Assembly (NCBI RefSeq): GCF_001548375.1
Contig: NZ_AP017295.1
Location: forward strand, 3,692,501-3,756,500
Direction: 5' to 3'
Origin: Nostoc sp. NIES-3756
Lineage (GTDB): Bacteria; Cyanobacteriota; Cyanobacteriia; Cyanobacteriales; Nostocaceae
DNA length: 64,000 bases
Positions 48,021 through 56,115 of the stretch are shown here, in pieces (position 1 is the stretch's first letter; every line of letters starts with the position of its first letter). Position numbers and translations under genes: made by a program. The notes under the pieces are model-generated. The model was given only the letters and a program-made list of their open reading frames with translations, was not told the DNA's origin and searched no databases.

Positions 48021-49742
48021 TTAGAAGGTGAAGGTAGTTCTCAGAGTTCCGATAAACGCATCATCGTTGTTACCGTTCTGGTTAAGGTTAGTAACCCAGA
48101 TTACACCAGGAGTGATAGAGATGTTATCAGATACACGATATTTGTAGAAACCTTCAACTTGGTAAGGAACTTCATTGTTACCACCAGATGTTCTACCCAA
48201 AGAATAGGGTTGAGCGCCTGCGAAGATACCCAATACGTTTCCTCTCTTACCAAAGTCAGGTAAAGATATACCAGCACCGTAAGTCCAAGCTTCTCTATCA
48301 TCACCAGCACCACTACCTACGACATCAATGTAGGATACGAAACCACTGATTGATAGATTATTGCTGGGTCTAAACGCCGCAGATAAGCCGTAAGCGTTGA
48401 TGGAAGATGGGTTGGGTAAAGCGTTGGCGAATGAACTACCAACTAAGGCGATATCATCTTCATTGCCAAAGAGATTGCCGTTTAATCCGCCTCTATAGCT
48501 GTGAACGTAGGTAGCAGCTAACGCCACGCGATCGCCTACACTAAAGTTCAACTGACCTAAAGCGGAGTAATCACCGTTGAACAAACCTGCATCTGTACCT
48601 GGGTTATTAGCATCTGATGCCAAGTAACCAAGTGTTAAAGAGCTAGGTTTCAGGATACCGCCACCTTGACCAAAAGGTATGTTGAACGCAATACCTGCGC
48701 CACCACCAATACGGTAGATGGGGTTTTCGGAAGAGAAGGTGGATAAAGCACCATTACCGCCGTCGGTTTTGTCAAAGAAGTAGGGGTTATTGACAGCAGC
48801 ATAATGGCTATGACGACCGCCAGCAGCAGCTAAGTAAACTTGAGCTGGGCCGATAGGGGCTTCATAGGTCAATTTGTCTATTTCAACAGCGTTGTTACCT
48901 GTGCTATCAACTTGGAAAGTTTGTAGTCCTTGACCACTAGCACCAATGGGATTGTTATTGTTGTCTCTAAAATCAAAGCCTACTGCATTACCAGAGGACA
49001 GACGGGTAGTTAAAACGTCTCTACCTGTGAAGCTGGTTTGCAAGCCTAAACGTACTCTGTTTTGGAAGACAGTGTTGTTAGCGTCACCTGTGTTGTCACC
49101 AAATACATCGGTAACAGCAAAGATAGCTTCACCAACTAGCTTGGTGGTGGTGGAGAACTGGTTAGCTTCCAATTCTGCTGTGCGTGCTTCTAATGTATCA
49201 ACACGACCACGCAGGGTTGCCAGTTCTGCGGAAAATTCTTCTTGTAAACGTTGTAAAGTAGCTAAATCTTGTTTGGTTACTAGGTCAGCTGTTGCTGTTG
49301 CAATCAATTCGTTAACGCGATCCAAACAAGCGTTTAAACCGGCTGCAAATTCATAACGAGTTAATGCACGGTTTCCGCGATATGTACCGTTAGGATAACC
49401 TGCGATACAGCCATAGCGTTCAACCAAGGATTGTAATGCTTGGAATGCCCAGTCGGTTGGTTGTACGTCAGAGAACTGAGAAACTGATGTTACCTGGCTT
49501 TGAGTAGCTTTACCTTCGTTACCGTAACGGTCAACTTGGTTGATAATTTGGGTTTCGTTGGTTGTTGGGGCTGCTTGAGCCACAATTGCTGGCTGTTGTG
49601 CAACTTCAGTAGGTACTACTGTGTCAGTTGTTGCTACTTCTGTGGTTGCGTTTGTCGCTGCGATCGCTGTTGACGAAACTAACAGTGTTGCGCCTAAAAC
49701 AGCTGGGCTAACCACCAGGGATTTCCACAATATATTAGACAT
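48021..49742 (-). CDS. SLH-domain OprB-type outer-membrane porin (second copy)
   Basis: The 573-residue paralogue of the porin at 20116-21738 has a signal peptide (MSNILWKSLVVSPAVLG…), a Thr/Val/Ala-rich linker, an SLH domain (FSDVQPTDWAFQALQSL), a coiled coil (LRGRVDTLEARTAELEANQ) and an OprB-like barrel ending TTFTF. Its SLH and coiled-coil portion is almost identical to the other copy, while the barrel differs, which suggests gene duplication with partial conversion. ATG 49742 was chosen over 49799 because of the GAGGAG site and identity with the paralogue's start. The gene is monocistronic with a strong terminator. Confidence 0.94.
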   Translation of the reverse strand: MSNILWKSLVVSPAVLGATLLVSSTAIAATNATTEVATTDTVVPTEVAQQPAIVAQAAPTTNETQIINQVDRYGNEGKATQSQVTSVSQFSDVQPTDWAFQALQSLVERYGCIAGYPNGTYRGNRALTRYEFAAGLNACLDRVNELIATATADLVTKQDLATLQRLQEEFSAELATLRGRVDTLEARTAELEANQFSTTTKLVGEAIFAVTDVFGDNTGDANNTVFQNRVRLGLQTSFTGRDVLTTRLSSGNAVGFDFRDNNNNPIGASGQGLQTFQVDSTGNNAVEIDKLTYEAPIGPAQVYLAAAGGRHSHYAAVNNPYFFDKTDGGNGALSTFSSENPIYRIGGGAGIAFNIPFGQGGGILKPSSLTLGYLASDANNPGTDAGLFNGDYSALGQLNFSVGDRVALAATYVHSYRGGLNGNLFGNEDDIALVGSSFANALPNPSSINAYGLSAAFRPSNNLSISGFVSYIDVVGSGAGDDREAWTYGAGISLPDFGKRGNVLGIFAGAQPYSLGRTSGGNNEVPYQVEGFYKYRVSDNISITPGVIWVTNLNQNGNNDDAFIGTLRTTFTF

Positions 49743-50110
49743 TTTGCTTTTCTCCTCACACCTTGTATAGATAATTGTTTTTGTTGCAGCTACTCTCAAA
49801 AGTGCGATATCTTATTTGACTCTTTTGATGAGGCATAGTTGCCACTTTTACAATTTTAGTTTTTGCCAAGCTAATAACTAATTAACTTAATCTTAAAAAT
49901 TAATGCAATCAACTTATGCAAAAACTTACCCATATAGCTGATTATTATAGAGCATTTCGACTGCATGACAAGCCAGTAACGATCACCTCATTAACTGTCA
50001 CACTTAATTCTACATATATACCAAAAAGGAGTAGCCAATGCTTGACTTAGTATGTATAAAAAAATATGTATTTTTTTATATATTTACTTTGCAATTTCCT
50101 AAGGAAAACC
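49743..50110. other. Porin 5' leader and promoter region
   Basis: This ~370-base gap upstream of the porin includes its leader with the Yfr1-like site. The rest is AT-rich with a T-rich run at 50060-50080 (AAAAAAATATGTATTTTTTTAT), near the 3' end of the pterin dehydratase gene. No other gene. Confidence 0.5.
49752..49762 (-). promoter_or_regulatory. Putative Yfr1 small-RNA target site in porin leader
   Basis: On the minus strand GGTGTGAGGAG lies nine bases before the porin ATG, overlapping the ribosome-binding site. It gives 11 contiguous pairs with the conserved Yfr1 loop (CUCCUCACACC). The first porin leader has the same element at 20104. Confidence 0.55.
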
Positions 50111-50392
50111 CTAGTTAATTTGTGAAATCTCCGTTGCCAGATCAAAATCCTTTTGTGTCAAACCGCCTGCATCATGAGTTGTCAGCGTAATTTTGACTTT
50201 ATTATAAGACACCTCTATATCTGGATGATGTCCTGCTGTTTCCGCCGGCTCTACTAACTTATTGACAAATGCGATCGCTTCCACAAAATCTTTAAACTTG
50301 CGGGTAGTCTCCAACTTGGAACCTTGTCGCGTCCACCCAGAGAGTTTACTGGCTTGTGCTTCAATTTCCGCATCACCTAATAGTTGTGCCAT
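50111..50392 (-). CDS. Pterin-4a-carbinolamine dehydratase
   Basis: The 93-residue enzyme dehydrates 4a-hydroxytetrahydropterin, regenerating the cofactor of aromatic amino-acid hydroxylases, or acts in a related pterin or moco role. The active-site signature is complete: AGHHPDIEVSYNKVKITLTT (~residues 54-73), with the two adjacent histidines and the later His of TTHDAGG. Length is normal. It is preceded by the structured RNA region (50511-50810) on the same strand. Confidence 0.94.
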   Translation of the reverse strand: MAQLLGDAEIEAQASKLSGWTRQGSKLETTRKFKDFVEAIAFVNKLVEPAETAGHHPDIEVSYNKVKITLTTHDAGGLTQKDFDLATEISQIN

Positions 50393-50510
50393 TGCCGAAA
50401 TCTCCTACATTTATTACGCCAGAGCATGTCAGTTTATTTTGGCTGTGGTCTATTAACTTTACCACCAACTGTTTTTATATCTCTTTACCACTGACTACTG
50501 ATAATCCCTA

Positions 50511-50559
50511 TAAAAAACTATCCGCTCTGATTTAGATCAGATAATCTAAGTCAGAGCGG
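50511..50559 (-). terminator. Intrinsic terminator of a minus-strand transcript
   Basis: Read on the minus strand, CCGCTCTGA and TCAGAGCGG (50559-50551 and 50530-50522) form a perfect 9-bp stem extended by weaker pairs, followed by ATAGTTTTTT. No protein gene ends here, so it terminates a short RNA starting between psbD and this point. Confidence 0.8.
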
Positions 50560-50660
50560 TCTAGCGGGTCTTCAGGTTGCAACCAGACTGCCGGAAGGAA
50601 CTCCGAGCTTTAGCCTAGCTTTTGGAGCTAACTTAGTCTCAAAAAGACTAAGGCTAACTT

Positions 50661-50732
50661 TTAGAGAACAGCCCCGGCACACAGCCGGCTAACTGCAACC
50701 TGATGACCCATGCTTATACTACTTTCTATCAT
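50661..50732 (-). CDS. Possible 23-aa leader peptide inside the structured RNA
   Basis: ATG at 50732 is preceded by an ideal AAGGAGG ribosome site at 8-base spacing, one of the best in the window, and runs 23 codons (MIESSISMGHQ…AGAVL) to TAA. The start region sits in a hairpin formed by GATGCCCATG and CATGGGTCATC, so translation could be gated by folding. I do not recognise the peptide. Confidence 0.35.
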   Translation of the reverse strand: MIESSISMGHQVAVSRLCAGAVL

Positions 50733-50933
50733 GGGCATCACCTCCTTGTTGCCTAAACGGTCTTAGTCTCAAAAAGGCAGAGAATTTATCTCTGGGTTTT
50801 CACCTTCGACCAATATAACATGAAAAAGTAATTAGTCTATAGTTATTAGTCCATAGTCACTAGTTTTTCTCTCCTGCTTCCTGTTTCCCTCCCAGGAGGG
50901 GCTAGGGGTAGGTTTCTCCCTCATCTCCCCAAT

Positions 50934-50961
50934 AAAAAACCCCCGCACAGGGGCGGAGGCT
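50934..50961 (-). terminator. Intrinsic terminator after psbD
   Basis: On the minus strand CCGCCCCTGTGCGGGG is followed by TTTTTTATT, about 40 bases after the psbD stop codon. It ends the psbD transcript, which confirms that no psbC is co-transcribed. Confidence 0.85.
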
Positions 50962-50998
50962 ATTAACACAATGGCAAGCGATGAATCTTAAATCATGC

Positions 50999-52054
50999 TT
51001 AGAGAGCATTACCGCGAGGTAATACTTCTTCGGGGAATACAAATTTTTCGTGAGGCTGGTCTTGAGGAGCCATCCAAGCGCGGATACCCTCGTTCAGCAA
51101 AATGTTCTTGGTATAGAAGGTTTCAAATTCTGGGTCTTCTGCTGCACGTAACTCTTGGGATACGAAGTCATAAGCCCGTAGGTTTAATGCCAAACCGACA
51201 ATACCTACAGCACTCATCCATAAACCAGTTACGGGTACGAACAACATGAAGAAGTGCAACCAGCGTTTGTTGGAGAAAGCAATCCCGAAAATCTGTGACC
51301 AGAATCGGTTGGCTGTCACCATTGAGTAGGTTTCTTCTGATTGGGTGGGGTTGAAGGCGCGGAAGGTGTTTGCGCCTTCGCCGTCTTCAAATAGGGTGTT
51401 TTCTACTGTTGCACCGTGGATGGCACATAGTAGCGCTCCACCGAGTACACCCGCTACTCCCATCATGTGGAAGGGGTTGAGTGTCCAGTTGTGGAAGCCT
51501 TGGAGGAATAGTAAGAAGCGGAAGATTGCGGCTACACCAAAGCTGGGTGCGAAGAACCAGCTTGATTGTCCCAAGGGGTACATCAAAAATACGCTGACGA
51601 ATACCGCGATGGGTGCTGAGAATGCTAGGGCGTTGTAGGGTCTGATGCCTACTAGACGCGCAATTTCAAACTGACGCAGCATGAAGCCAATCAGTCCAAA
51701 GGCTCCGTGTAATGCTACGAATGTCCACAAACCTCCTAGCTGACACCAACGGGTGAAGTCGCCTTGGGCTTCAGGCCCCCACAATAACAACAGGGAGTGT
51801 CCCATGCTGTCTGCGGGGCTAGATACTGCTACTGTCAGGAAGTTTGCTCCTTCCAAGTAGGAGGATGCTAATCCGTGGGTGTACCAGGAGGTGACGAAGG
51901 TTGTGCCGGTTAGCCAACCGCCTAATGCGAGGAAGGCGCAGGGGAATAATAATATTCCTGACCAACCTACGAATACGAAGCGATCGCGCTTTAACCAGTC
52001 GTCTAGTACGTCAAACCACCCTCTACTGGGGGCGCGTCCTACTGCGATGGTCAT
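50999..52054 (-). CDS. psbD: Photosystem II reaction-centre protein D2
   Basis: D2 binds the P680 chlorophylls, pheophytin and plastoquinone A in photosystem II. The 351-residue sequence is that of cyanobacterial D2 from [20 protein letters not shown] to the end [12 protein letters not shown]. It includes the chlorophyll-ligand His in [17 protein letters not shown] and the iron-ligand His residues near 214 and 268. psbC does not overlap its 3' end: a terminator follows. It is therefore the solitary psbD copy; cyanobacteria commonly also have a psbDC operon elsewhere. Confidence 0.97.
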   Translation of the reverse strand: MTIAVGRAPSRGWFDVLDDWLKRDRFVFVGWSGILLFPCAFLALGGWLTGTTFVTSWYTHGLASSYLEGANFLTVAVSSPADSMGHSLLLLWGPEAQGDFTRWCQLGGLWTFVALHGAFGLIGFMLRQFEIARLVGIRPYNALAFSAPIAVFVSVFLMYPLGQSSWFFAPSFGVAAIFRFLLFLQGFHNWTLNPFHMMGVAGVLGGALLCAIHGATVENTLFEDGEGANTFRAFNPTQSEETYSMVTANRFWSQIFGIAFSNKRWLHFFMLFVPVTGLWMSAVGIVGLALNLRAYDFVSQELRAAEDPEFETFYTKNILLNEGIRAWMAPQDQPHEKFVFPEEVLPRGNAL

Positions 52055-52119
52055 TACAACAAATCTCCAAAATTTTTATAAGTTCGGGTTTGTCTACAGA
52101 TTGGCTTTAGATTGCCTTC

Positions 52120-52155
52120 CATAAACAGACAATTAACTAGATTGTCAATCTAGTT
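52120..52155 (-). promoter_or_regulatory. Putative psbD promoter overlapping a palindrome
   Basis: On the minus strand TTGACA (52148-52143) and TTTATG (52125-52120) are spaced by 17 bases, a plausible -35 and weak -10 pair, about 65 bases before the ATG. The -35 element lies inside the perfect palindrome AACTAGATT-GTC-AATCTAGTT (52135-52155), which could be an operator. Confidence 0.35.
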
Positions 52156-52289
52156 TACAATTTTTTACTGACTCTAATAATTCTAGGCGTAAATCACTAA
52201 TTTTTCCAGTGAATTTTGGAAAGATTTTAATCTTTAGATACATAAGGGGTTAGGCAGGAGGCAAAAGTTAATAATTTCTTCCTCATCTC

Positions 52290-52425
52290 CTGGTTGGTGA
52301 GCGCAGTCGTACCACTACGTGGTTCGCGGTAGCGTTGCGTAGCAAAGCAAGCTACGCGTTAGCGTCTCCGTTCTCTGCGAGAGGCTACGCCAACGCGCAG
52401 CGTCCCGGAGGGAAGGAGAACCACA
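52290..52425. repeat. GC-rich palindromic repeat cluster
   Basis: The stretch GAGCGCAGTCGTACCACTAC… to GCGCAGCGTCCCGGAGGG contains several nested palindromes (GGTTCGCGGTAGCGTTGCG, AAGCTACGCGTTAGCGTC, CTCTGCGAGAGGCTACGC). Related strings occur near 27600 and 11800. It is a non-coding dispersed repeat of Nostoc type. Confidence 0.65.
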
Positions 52426-52492
52426 TCTTCCCCCAATCCCCAATCTCATAACGCTAAAATGAGTCCTACAGTTATATCTAAATTCCTGCTAA

Positions 52493-52765
52493 ATGTTTAC
52501 CATTGACTTAACCATCAAAAATACCGCCTTCCCTGTAACAGTACAACGTAAGACAGCAGAGGATGCTGAGGCTGTTTATCAGCTGATTTTGGCTGCTATC
52601 CGCTCTGGCAATCCCGATATTGTGGAACTCAAGTGTGAGGGCAAGACAGAAAAGAAAATTGCCGTCCGCGCTAGTGAAATTTCAGGAGTCCAGATCACTC
52701 AGAAAGATGGTGTTACAACCAGCAGTGGTAGAGCGCCCGGATTTTTTGCCCTAGCTGGTGAGTAA
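52493..52765 (+). CDS. Conserved hypothetical cyanobacterial protein (90 aa)
   Basis: Unrecognised domain. The 90-residue product (MFTIDLTIKNTAFPVTVQRK…) has an alternating beta/alpha pattern, with a helix at TAEDAEAVYQLILAAIRSG and a strand pair IVELKCEGKTEKKIAVRASE, resembling a small ferredoxin-like fold. It ends 14 bases before the ABC ATPase gene on the same strand and is probably co-transcribed with it. Confidence 0.7.
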   Translation: MFTIDLTIKNTAFPVTVQRKTAEDAEAVYQLILAAIRSGNPDIVELKCEGKTEKKIAVRASEISGVQITQKDGVTTSSGRAPGFFALAGE

Positions 52766-52779
52766 ACCAAGGTGCAAAC

Positions 52780-53457
52780 ATGGCGGACATGGGCATTATC
52801 GTTAAAGATTTAAGTTTTAGTTGGCCGAGTGGTGAGACAGCAATTCAATCTTGCTCTTTGGAAGTACCTCAAGGTGAATTTTGGATGCTTCTCGGTACTA
52901 ATGGCAGTGGCAAATCCACATTACTCCGTCTGTTAGCAGGGCTTCTGGCTCCTAAGTCTGGTGAAATTGGAGTTTTGCAACCTGTGGGTTTTGTATTTCA
53001 AAACCCCGACCATCAATTGGTGATGCCAACTGTAGGTGCGGATGTGGCTTTTGGGTTGGTTGAGGAAAAACTGCCAACTGCTGCTGTTAGAGCCAGAGTA
53101 GAGGAAGCGCTGGGAGCAGTAAATCTGAGCGCACTGCAACTACGCCCAATTTACGCCCTTAGTGGAGGGCAAAAACAGCGTGTAGCCATTGCTGGGGCGA
53201 TCGCTCGATGCTGTGAAGTCTTATTATTAGATGAGCCTACCGCCCTACTCGATCCAGATAGCCAACTGGACTTAGTGGCCAGTGTCCGCCGCTTAGTCAA
53301 AAGTAGGGGTATCACTGCTTTGTGGGTGACACACCGCTTAGATGAGCTGAACTACTGCGATGGCGCTTTCTTACTAGAAAAAGGTTGTTTAATAGACCAA
53401 GGCGAACCCGAACGCCTCAAACAGCGTCTCATGGAAGCGCATCAAGAAACTTCTTGA
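52780..53457 (+). CDS. ECF/CbiO-type ABC transporter ATP-binding protein
   Basis: The 225-residue ATPase has Walker A GTNGSGKST (~residues 39-47), Q-loop VGFVFQNPDHQLVMPTVGAD (~68-87, typical of ECF/CbiO energy-coupling ATPases), signature LSGGQKQRVAIAG (~129) and Walker B VLLLDEPTALLD. ECF systems use such ATPases with a T component and vitamin- or metal-binding S component. No partner is adjacent here; the only neighbour in the operon is the 90-aa gene. ATG 52780 (MADMGII) is used; the second Met is three codons later. Confidence 0.9.
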   Translation: MADMGIIVKDLSFSWPSGETAIQSCSLEVPQGEFWMLLGTNGSGKSTLLRLLAGLLAPKSGEIGVLQPVGFVFQNPDHQLVMPTVGADVAFGLVEEKLPTAAVRARVEEALGAVNLSALQLRPIYALSGGQKQRVAIAGAIARCCEVLLLDEPTALLDPDSQLDLVASVRRLVKSRGITALWVTHRLDELNYCDGAFLLEKGCLIDQGEPERLKQRLMEAHQETS

Positions 53458-53720
53458 ATTGGAGAGTGGGAAGTAGGGGGAGATGAGGAAGAAATTAATG
53501 ACTAATGACCAATGACCAATGACTGATTAATCAATAATTTCTGACAACTGCAACGCGCCATTAGTGGCGCGTTTGTTGTTATTAGAGCTTTTTTCAAAAA
53601 AACTTTGCAAACAAATTATATTTTTAAGTTATCTGTAACATAGTGTTACAAGCAGTGCTTCAATTACTATAAAAGTTATGAATGGATCTTGTTAACTCTA
53701 GAAAATTGTGATTGAAAACC

Positions 53721-54269
53721 ATGCCCCGTTCCCTAATCCCAGCCGTTTTATTAGTAGACGGCTACAATATAATTGGCGCTTGGCCTTGCCTGAAAAAAAC
53801 CCGTGATAAAGATGGACTAGAAGCGGCTCGCTGCGAACTTGTGGAAACAATGACAAGTTACAGCTCGTTTCAGGGTTACGATACTCAGATAGTTTTTGAT
53901 GCCCACTATCAAAATACTGCTAGTAATAGAGAAATCATTACAGAGCTAGTCTCAGTTCATTACACAGATTTTGGACAAACGGCAGACACATACATCGAAA
54001 AAATTTGTGCGTCCTTACGTGCCGAAATTGCCCAAGCTCGCATTTCTCGCGTAATTGTGGCGACATCAGACCGCGCACAGCAATTAACGGTACAGGGGTA
54101 CGGGGCTGAATGGTTATCAGCACATCAACTGTGTGGGGAAGTGGAAGCTACAGTTTGTCGGATGCGACACAAGTATCAATCCCGTAAACAATCGAAAAGT
54201 AGATTTTTAGCTAGTGCCATTGACCCTAAAGCACGACAGAAACTAGCCCAGTTACGCATGGGCATTTGA
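53721..54269 (+). CDS. NYN-domain ribonuclease (YacP/Rae1-like)
   Basis: The 182-residue protein has the NYN/PIN-like fold found in YacP/Rae1, with LLVDGYNIIGAWP near the N-terminus, TQIVFDAHYQ (~residues 52-61), YIEKICASLR (Asp/Glu-rich centre) and VIVATSDRAQQLTVQGYGAEWLSA (~107-130). Rae1 cleaves mRNA on the ribosome in Bacillus; whether this homologue does so is inference. I chose ATG 53721 because the codon used upstream (TTG 53712) lacks support. A lone gene upstream of tRNA-Asn. Confidence 0.85.
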   Translation: MPRSLIPAVLLVDGYNIIGAWPCLKKTRDKDGLEAARCELVETMTSYSSFQGYDTQIVFDAHYQNTASNREIITELVSVHYTDFGQTADTYIEKICASLRAEIAQARISRVIVATSDRAQQLTVQGYGAEWLSAHQLCGEVEATVCRMRHKYQSRKQSKSRFLASAIDPKARQKLAQLRMGI

Positions 54270-54421
54270 ATAAATGTTATCACCTACAAACCTCTAGTGT
54301 CTGACTAGAGAGGGTTTTGACTGAAATGATCTAGACAATTAAGGCAACGGAAAAAAAATTTGCAAAAGTACTTGCCATTTCCTATTGACTGCGCTAACAT
54401 TATAAATCGTGAGAGCAACGT

Positions 54422-54493
<72 letters not shown>

Positions 54494-54835
54494 TTTTAAA
54501 ATTAAGTAAATAGTGATTGTTAAAATCTGATTCAGGAGTTATTTTCCTGAATCATGGGTGTTAAGGTGGTATTGGTAGCACAAGAAAAAGTGCGATCGCA
54601 ACTGTAACAAGAATATCTGCGATTTTTTGTGTGGAGTGGGAACCACTGTATAGATAACGCCAGAGCTAAATACTCAAATCTCCAGAATAAAATCGAAGTA
54701 TACCCAGTTTCATGCAAAAACTGATGAAAAGAGAAAAAGGCAAAGTTTTGAAGGCTTTCCCTTCTCCTTTGGCTTCTCATATAATGCTCTGATTGTCATC
54801 CTTGAAGTGAATAATTCCAAGCACTCACAGACACT
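54494..54835. other. Intergenic region after tRNA-Asn
   Basis: It contains a perfect 9-bp hairpin GATTCAGGA…TCCTGAATC (54529-54553), possibly the end of the tRNA transcript although no T-run follows. The rest is unremarkable. Confidence 0.5.
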
Positions 54836-55108
54836 ATGGAAATTAAAGAAATCAAAAAACCTTTCAAGCCAAAAACTCAAGACTACGAAACTAAAAACTT
54901 TCAACACGTAAAAATACTAGACTGCAACCAACCAGTTAGCAGAGTAATTTTTGAATGTTGGCACTGTAAGCAAGGTTTATTAAGTGAGGTTGAAGGAGTA
55001 TCTCCCCAAGTTCTAGAAGTAGCTTGTCCTAGCTGTGGCAGAACAGCAATTCGGTTAATGGCTAATAAGGTACTGTCAACAACACCTATCCCTTCTCCCT
55101 GGAACTGA
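54836..55108 (+). CDS. Small protein with four-Cys (zinc-ribbon-like) motif
   Basis: Unrecognised. The 90-residue product has a basic N-terminus (MEIKEIKKPFKPKTQ) and a C-terminal half with two Cys pairs, CWHCKQ and CPSCGR, spaced ~25 residues. This layout can bind one zinc ion as in zinc-ribbon proteins. It is followed directly by a clear terminator. Confidence 0.6.
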   Translation: MEIKEIKKPFKPKTQDYETKNFQHVKILDCNQPVSRVIFECWHCKQGLLSEVEGVSPQVLEVACPSCGRTAIRLMANKVLSTTPIPSPWN

Positions 55109-55125
55109 TAAGAGCATCAGATTTG

Positions 55126-55160
55126 ACAAAACTCCCCTTTCTGCTATCAGGGAGTTTTGT
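55126..55160 (+). terminator. Intrinsic terminator after the four-Cys gene
   Basis: ACAAAACTCCC pairs with GGGAGTTTTGT around an ~13-base loop, 17 bases after the stop codon. The T-run is part of the stem. Confidence 0.8.
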
Positions 55161-55358
55161 ATTAGTTGTGGGCAGTAGTCACTAGCATTTCAGGTCAGTC
55201 ATTAATACCAGTAAAATTTTTATAAACATAAAGCTTAGCAGGTTACAGCTTTAAAAACTGCTGTACGTAAAGATTTTATGATTTATCAATGTCCTAACCT
55301 ATATGGCTAATGCCAGAAGTGTTAAATGTTAAGAAAAAGACTTCTGACCAATTACCAA

Positions 55359-55937
55359 TTACCTATTTTCATATGATTTCCATTTAGGGTTGGTGAGACT
55401 AGTTAAGATGTGGTCTTGCCATTTACCATTAATCAACAAATAATCTCTAGCATAACCTTCAACAACAAAACCCAATCTTTTCAGTACATTACCACTGCGT
55501 TGATTGTGAGGCATATAATTAGCCATCACACGGTGCAGATTTAATTCTTGGAATACATAATCAGTAGCGGCTTTTAAAGATTCTGTCATATACCCTTTAC
55601 CTTGTTCAGCCTCTGCCAAGCTATATCCCACATAGCAAAAATGGGCAGCACCTTTGACAAAGTTACTAAAATTTATAGTGCCAATAATTTTAGTTGGTTG
55701 CTTTTTGGGAAATATGAATAACTTTAAAGATTGGTCGTGAATAAATTCTAAAAAATTATTTTCAACTTGATAATGCCAATATTCTGTTGTAAAAAAATGT
55801 TCAGCCCAAGTAGGGTAATATGGGGTTAAATAGGCTTTATTATCAATAAAGTATTTGAGGATGCTGGGAATATCTTCTTGAATACCTATACGTAATAATA
55901 GGCGATCGCTAGTAATTATCGGTAGTTCTGACTTCAT
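55359..55937 (-). CDS. GNAT-family N-acetyltransferase, RimJ/RimL type
   Basis: The 192-residue protein has the RimJ/RimL layout: SDRLLLRIGIQEDIPSILKY start, IGTINFSNF, CYVGYSLAEAEQGKGYMTES (~residues 103-122, the acetyl-CoA loop with QGKGYM) and YMPHNQRSGNVLKRLGFVVEG. The family acetylates N-termini of ribosomal proteins or detoxifies small molecules; the target here is unknown. Its start overlaps the 3' end of the small upstream frame by 29 bases. Confidence 0.9.
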   Translation of the reverse strand: MKSELPIITSDRLLLRIGIQEDIPSILKYFIDNKAYLTPYYPTWAEHFFTTEYWHYQVENNFLEFIHDQSLKLFIFPKKQPTKIIGTINFSNFVKGAAHFCYVGYSLAEAEQGKGYMTESLKAATDYVFQELNLHRVMANYMPHNQRSGNVLKRLGFVVEGYARDYLLINGKWQDHILTSLTNPKWKSYENR

Positions 55938-56112
55938 AACCTAGATGGGCAAATGCTATTCCTTGATCTATGTTAAGAGTTGCGATCGCTTTCTGGCACA
56001 GATTATCAATGCAATTACGTAACGACTCAGCATTGCTTAATGTGAAGAGAGCTTCATCTATCTGATCAGTCCTTCTTGATGTTTGTAATAAAGTAGCTTG
56101 ATTGAAGCGCAC
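55909..56112 (-). CDS. Small hypothetical frame overlapping the GNAT gene
   Basis: The 67-codon frame (MRFNQATLLQTSRRTDQIDEALFTLSN…) overlaps the acetyltransferase start by 29 bases and starts four bases after the end of the 156-aa gene, so the three may be co-transcribed. I do not recognise it. It could be a fragment of a degraded gene; the coding evidence is weak. Confidence 0.3.
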   Translation of the reverse strand: MRFNQATLLQTSRRTDQIDEALFTLSNAESLRNCIDNLCQKAIATLNIDQGIAFAHLGYEVRTTDNY

Positions 56113-56115
56113 TCA

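Larger units (their letters stand above)
50511..50810 (-). ncRNA. Candidate structured RNA with embedded mini-ORF
   Basis: On the minus strand a ~300-base block ends at a clear intrinsic terminator and folds extensively. TGCAACCTGAAGACCC (50581-50566) pairs with GGGTCATCAGGTTGCA (50709-50694) at 15 of 16 positions, enclosing ~110 bases. Inside are hairpins GCCGGC…GCCGGG, CTTAGTC…GACTAAG, AGCTCCAAAAGCT and CGGAGTTCCTTCCG. The sequence CTTTTTGAGACTAAG occurs twice (50646-50632 and 50776-50762). I do not recognise tmRNA, 6S RNA, SRP RNA, RNase P RNA or a known riboswitch. Confidence 0.55.
50393..50998. other. Long gap between psbD and the pterin dehydratase gene
   Basis: This 600-base gap contains the psbD terminator (50934-50961), a repeat-like ATTAGTCTATAGTTATTAGTCC stretch, the structured RNA candidate with its mini-ORF, and its own terminator. 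It is far richer in structure than other gaps of this size. Confidence 0.7.
52055..52492. other. Divergent region between psbD and the 90-aa gene
   Basis: It holds the putative psbD promoter and palindrome, ~100 AT-rich bases, and the GC-rich repeat cluster at 52290-52425. No gene. Confidence 0.5.

Noticed and set aside
50511..50810. tmRNA, 6S RNA, SRP RNA or RNase P RNA
   Set aside because: None of their conserved core sequences is present (for example no tmRNA acceptor-like ends or SRP GGAA loop).
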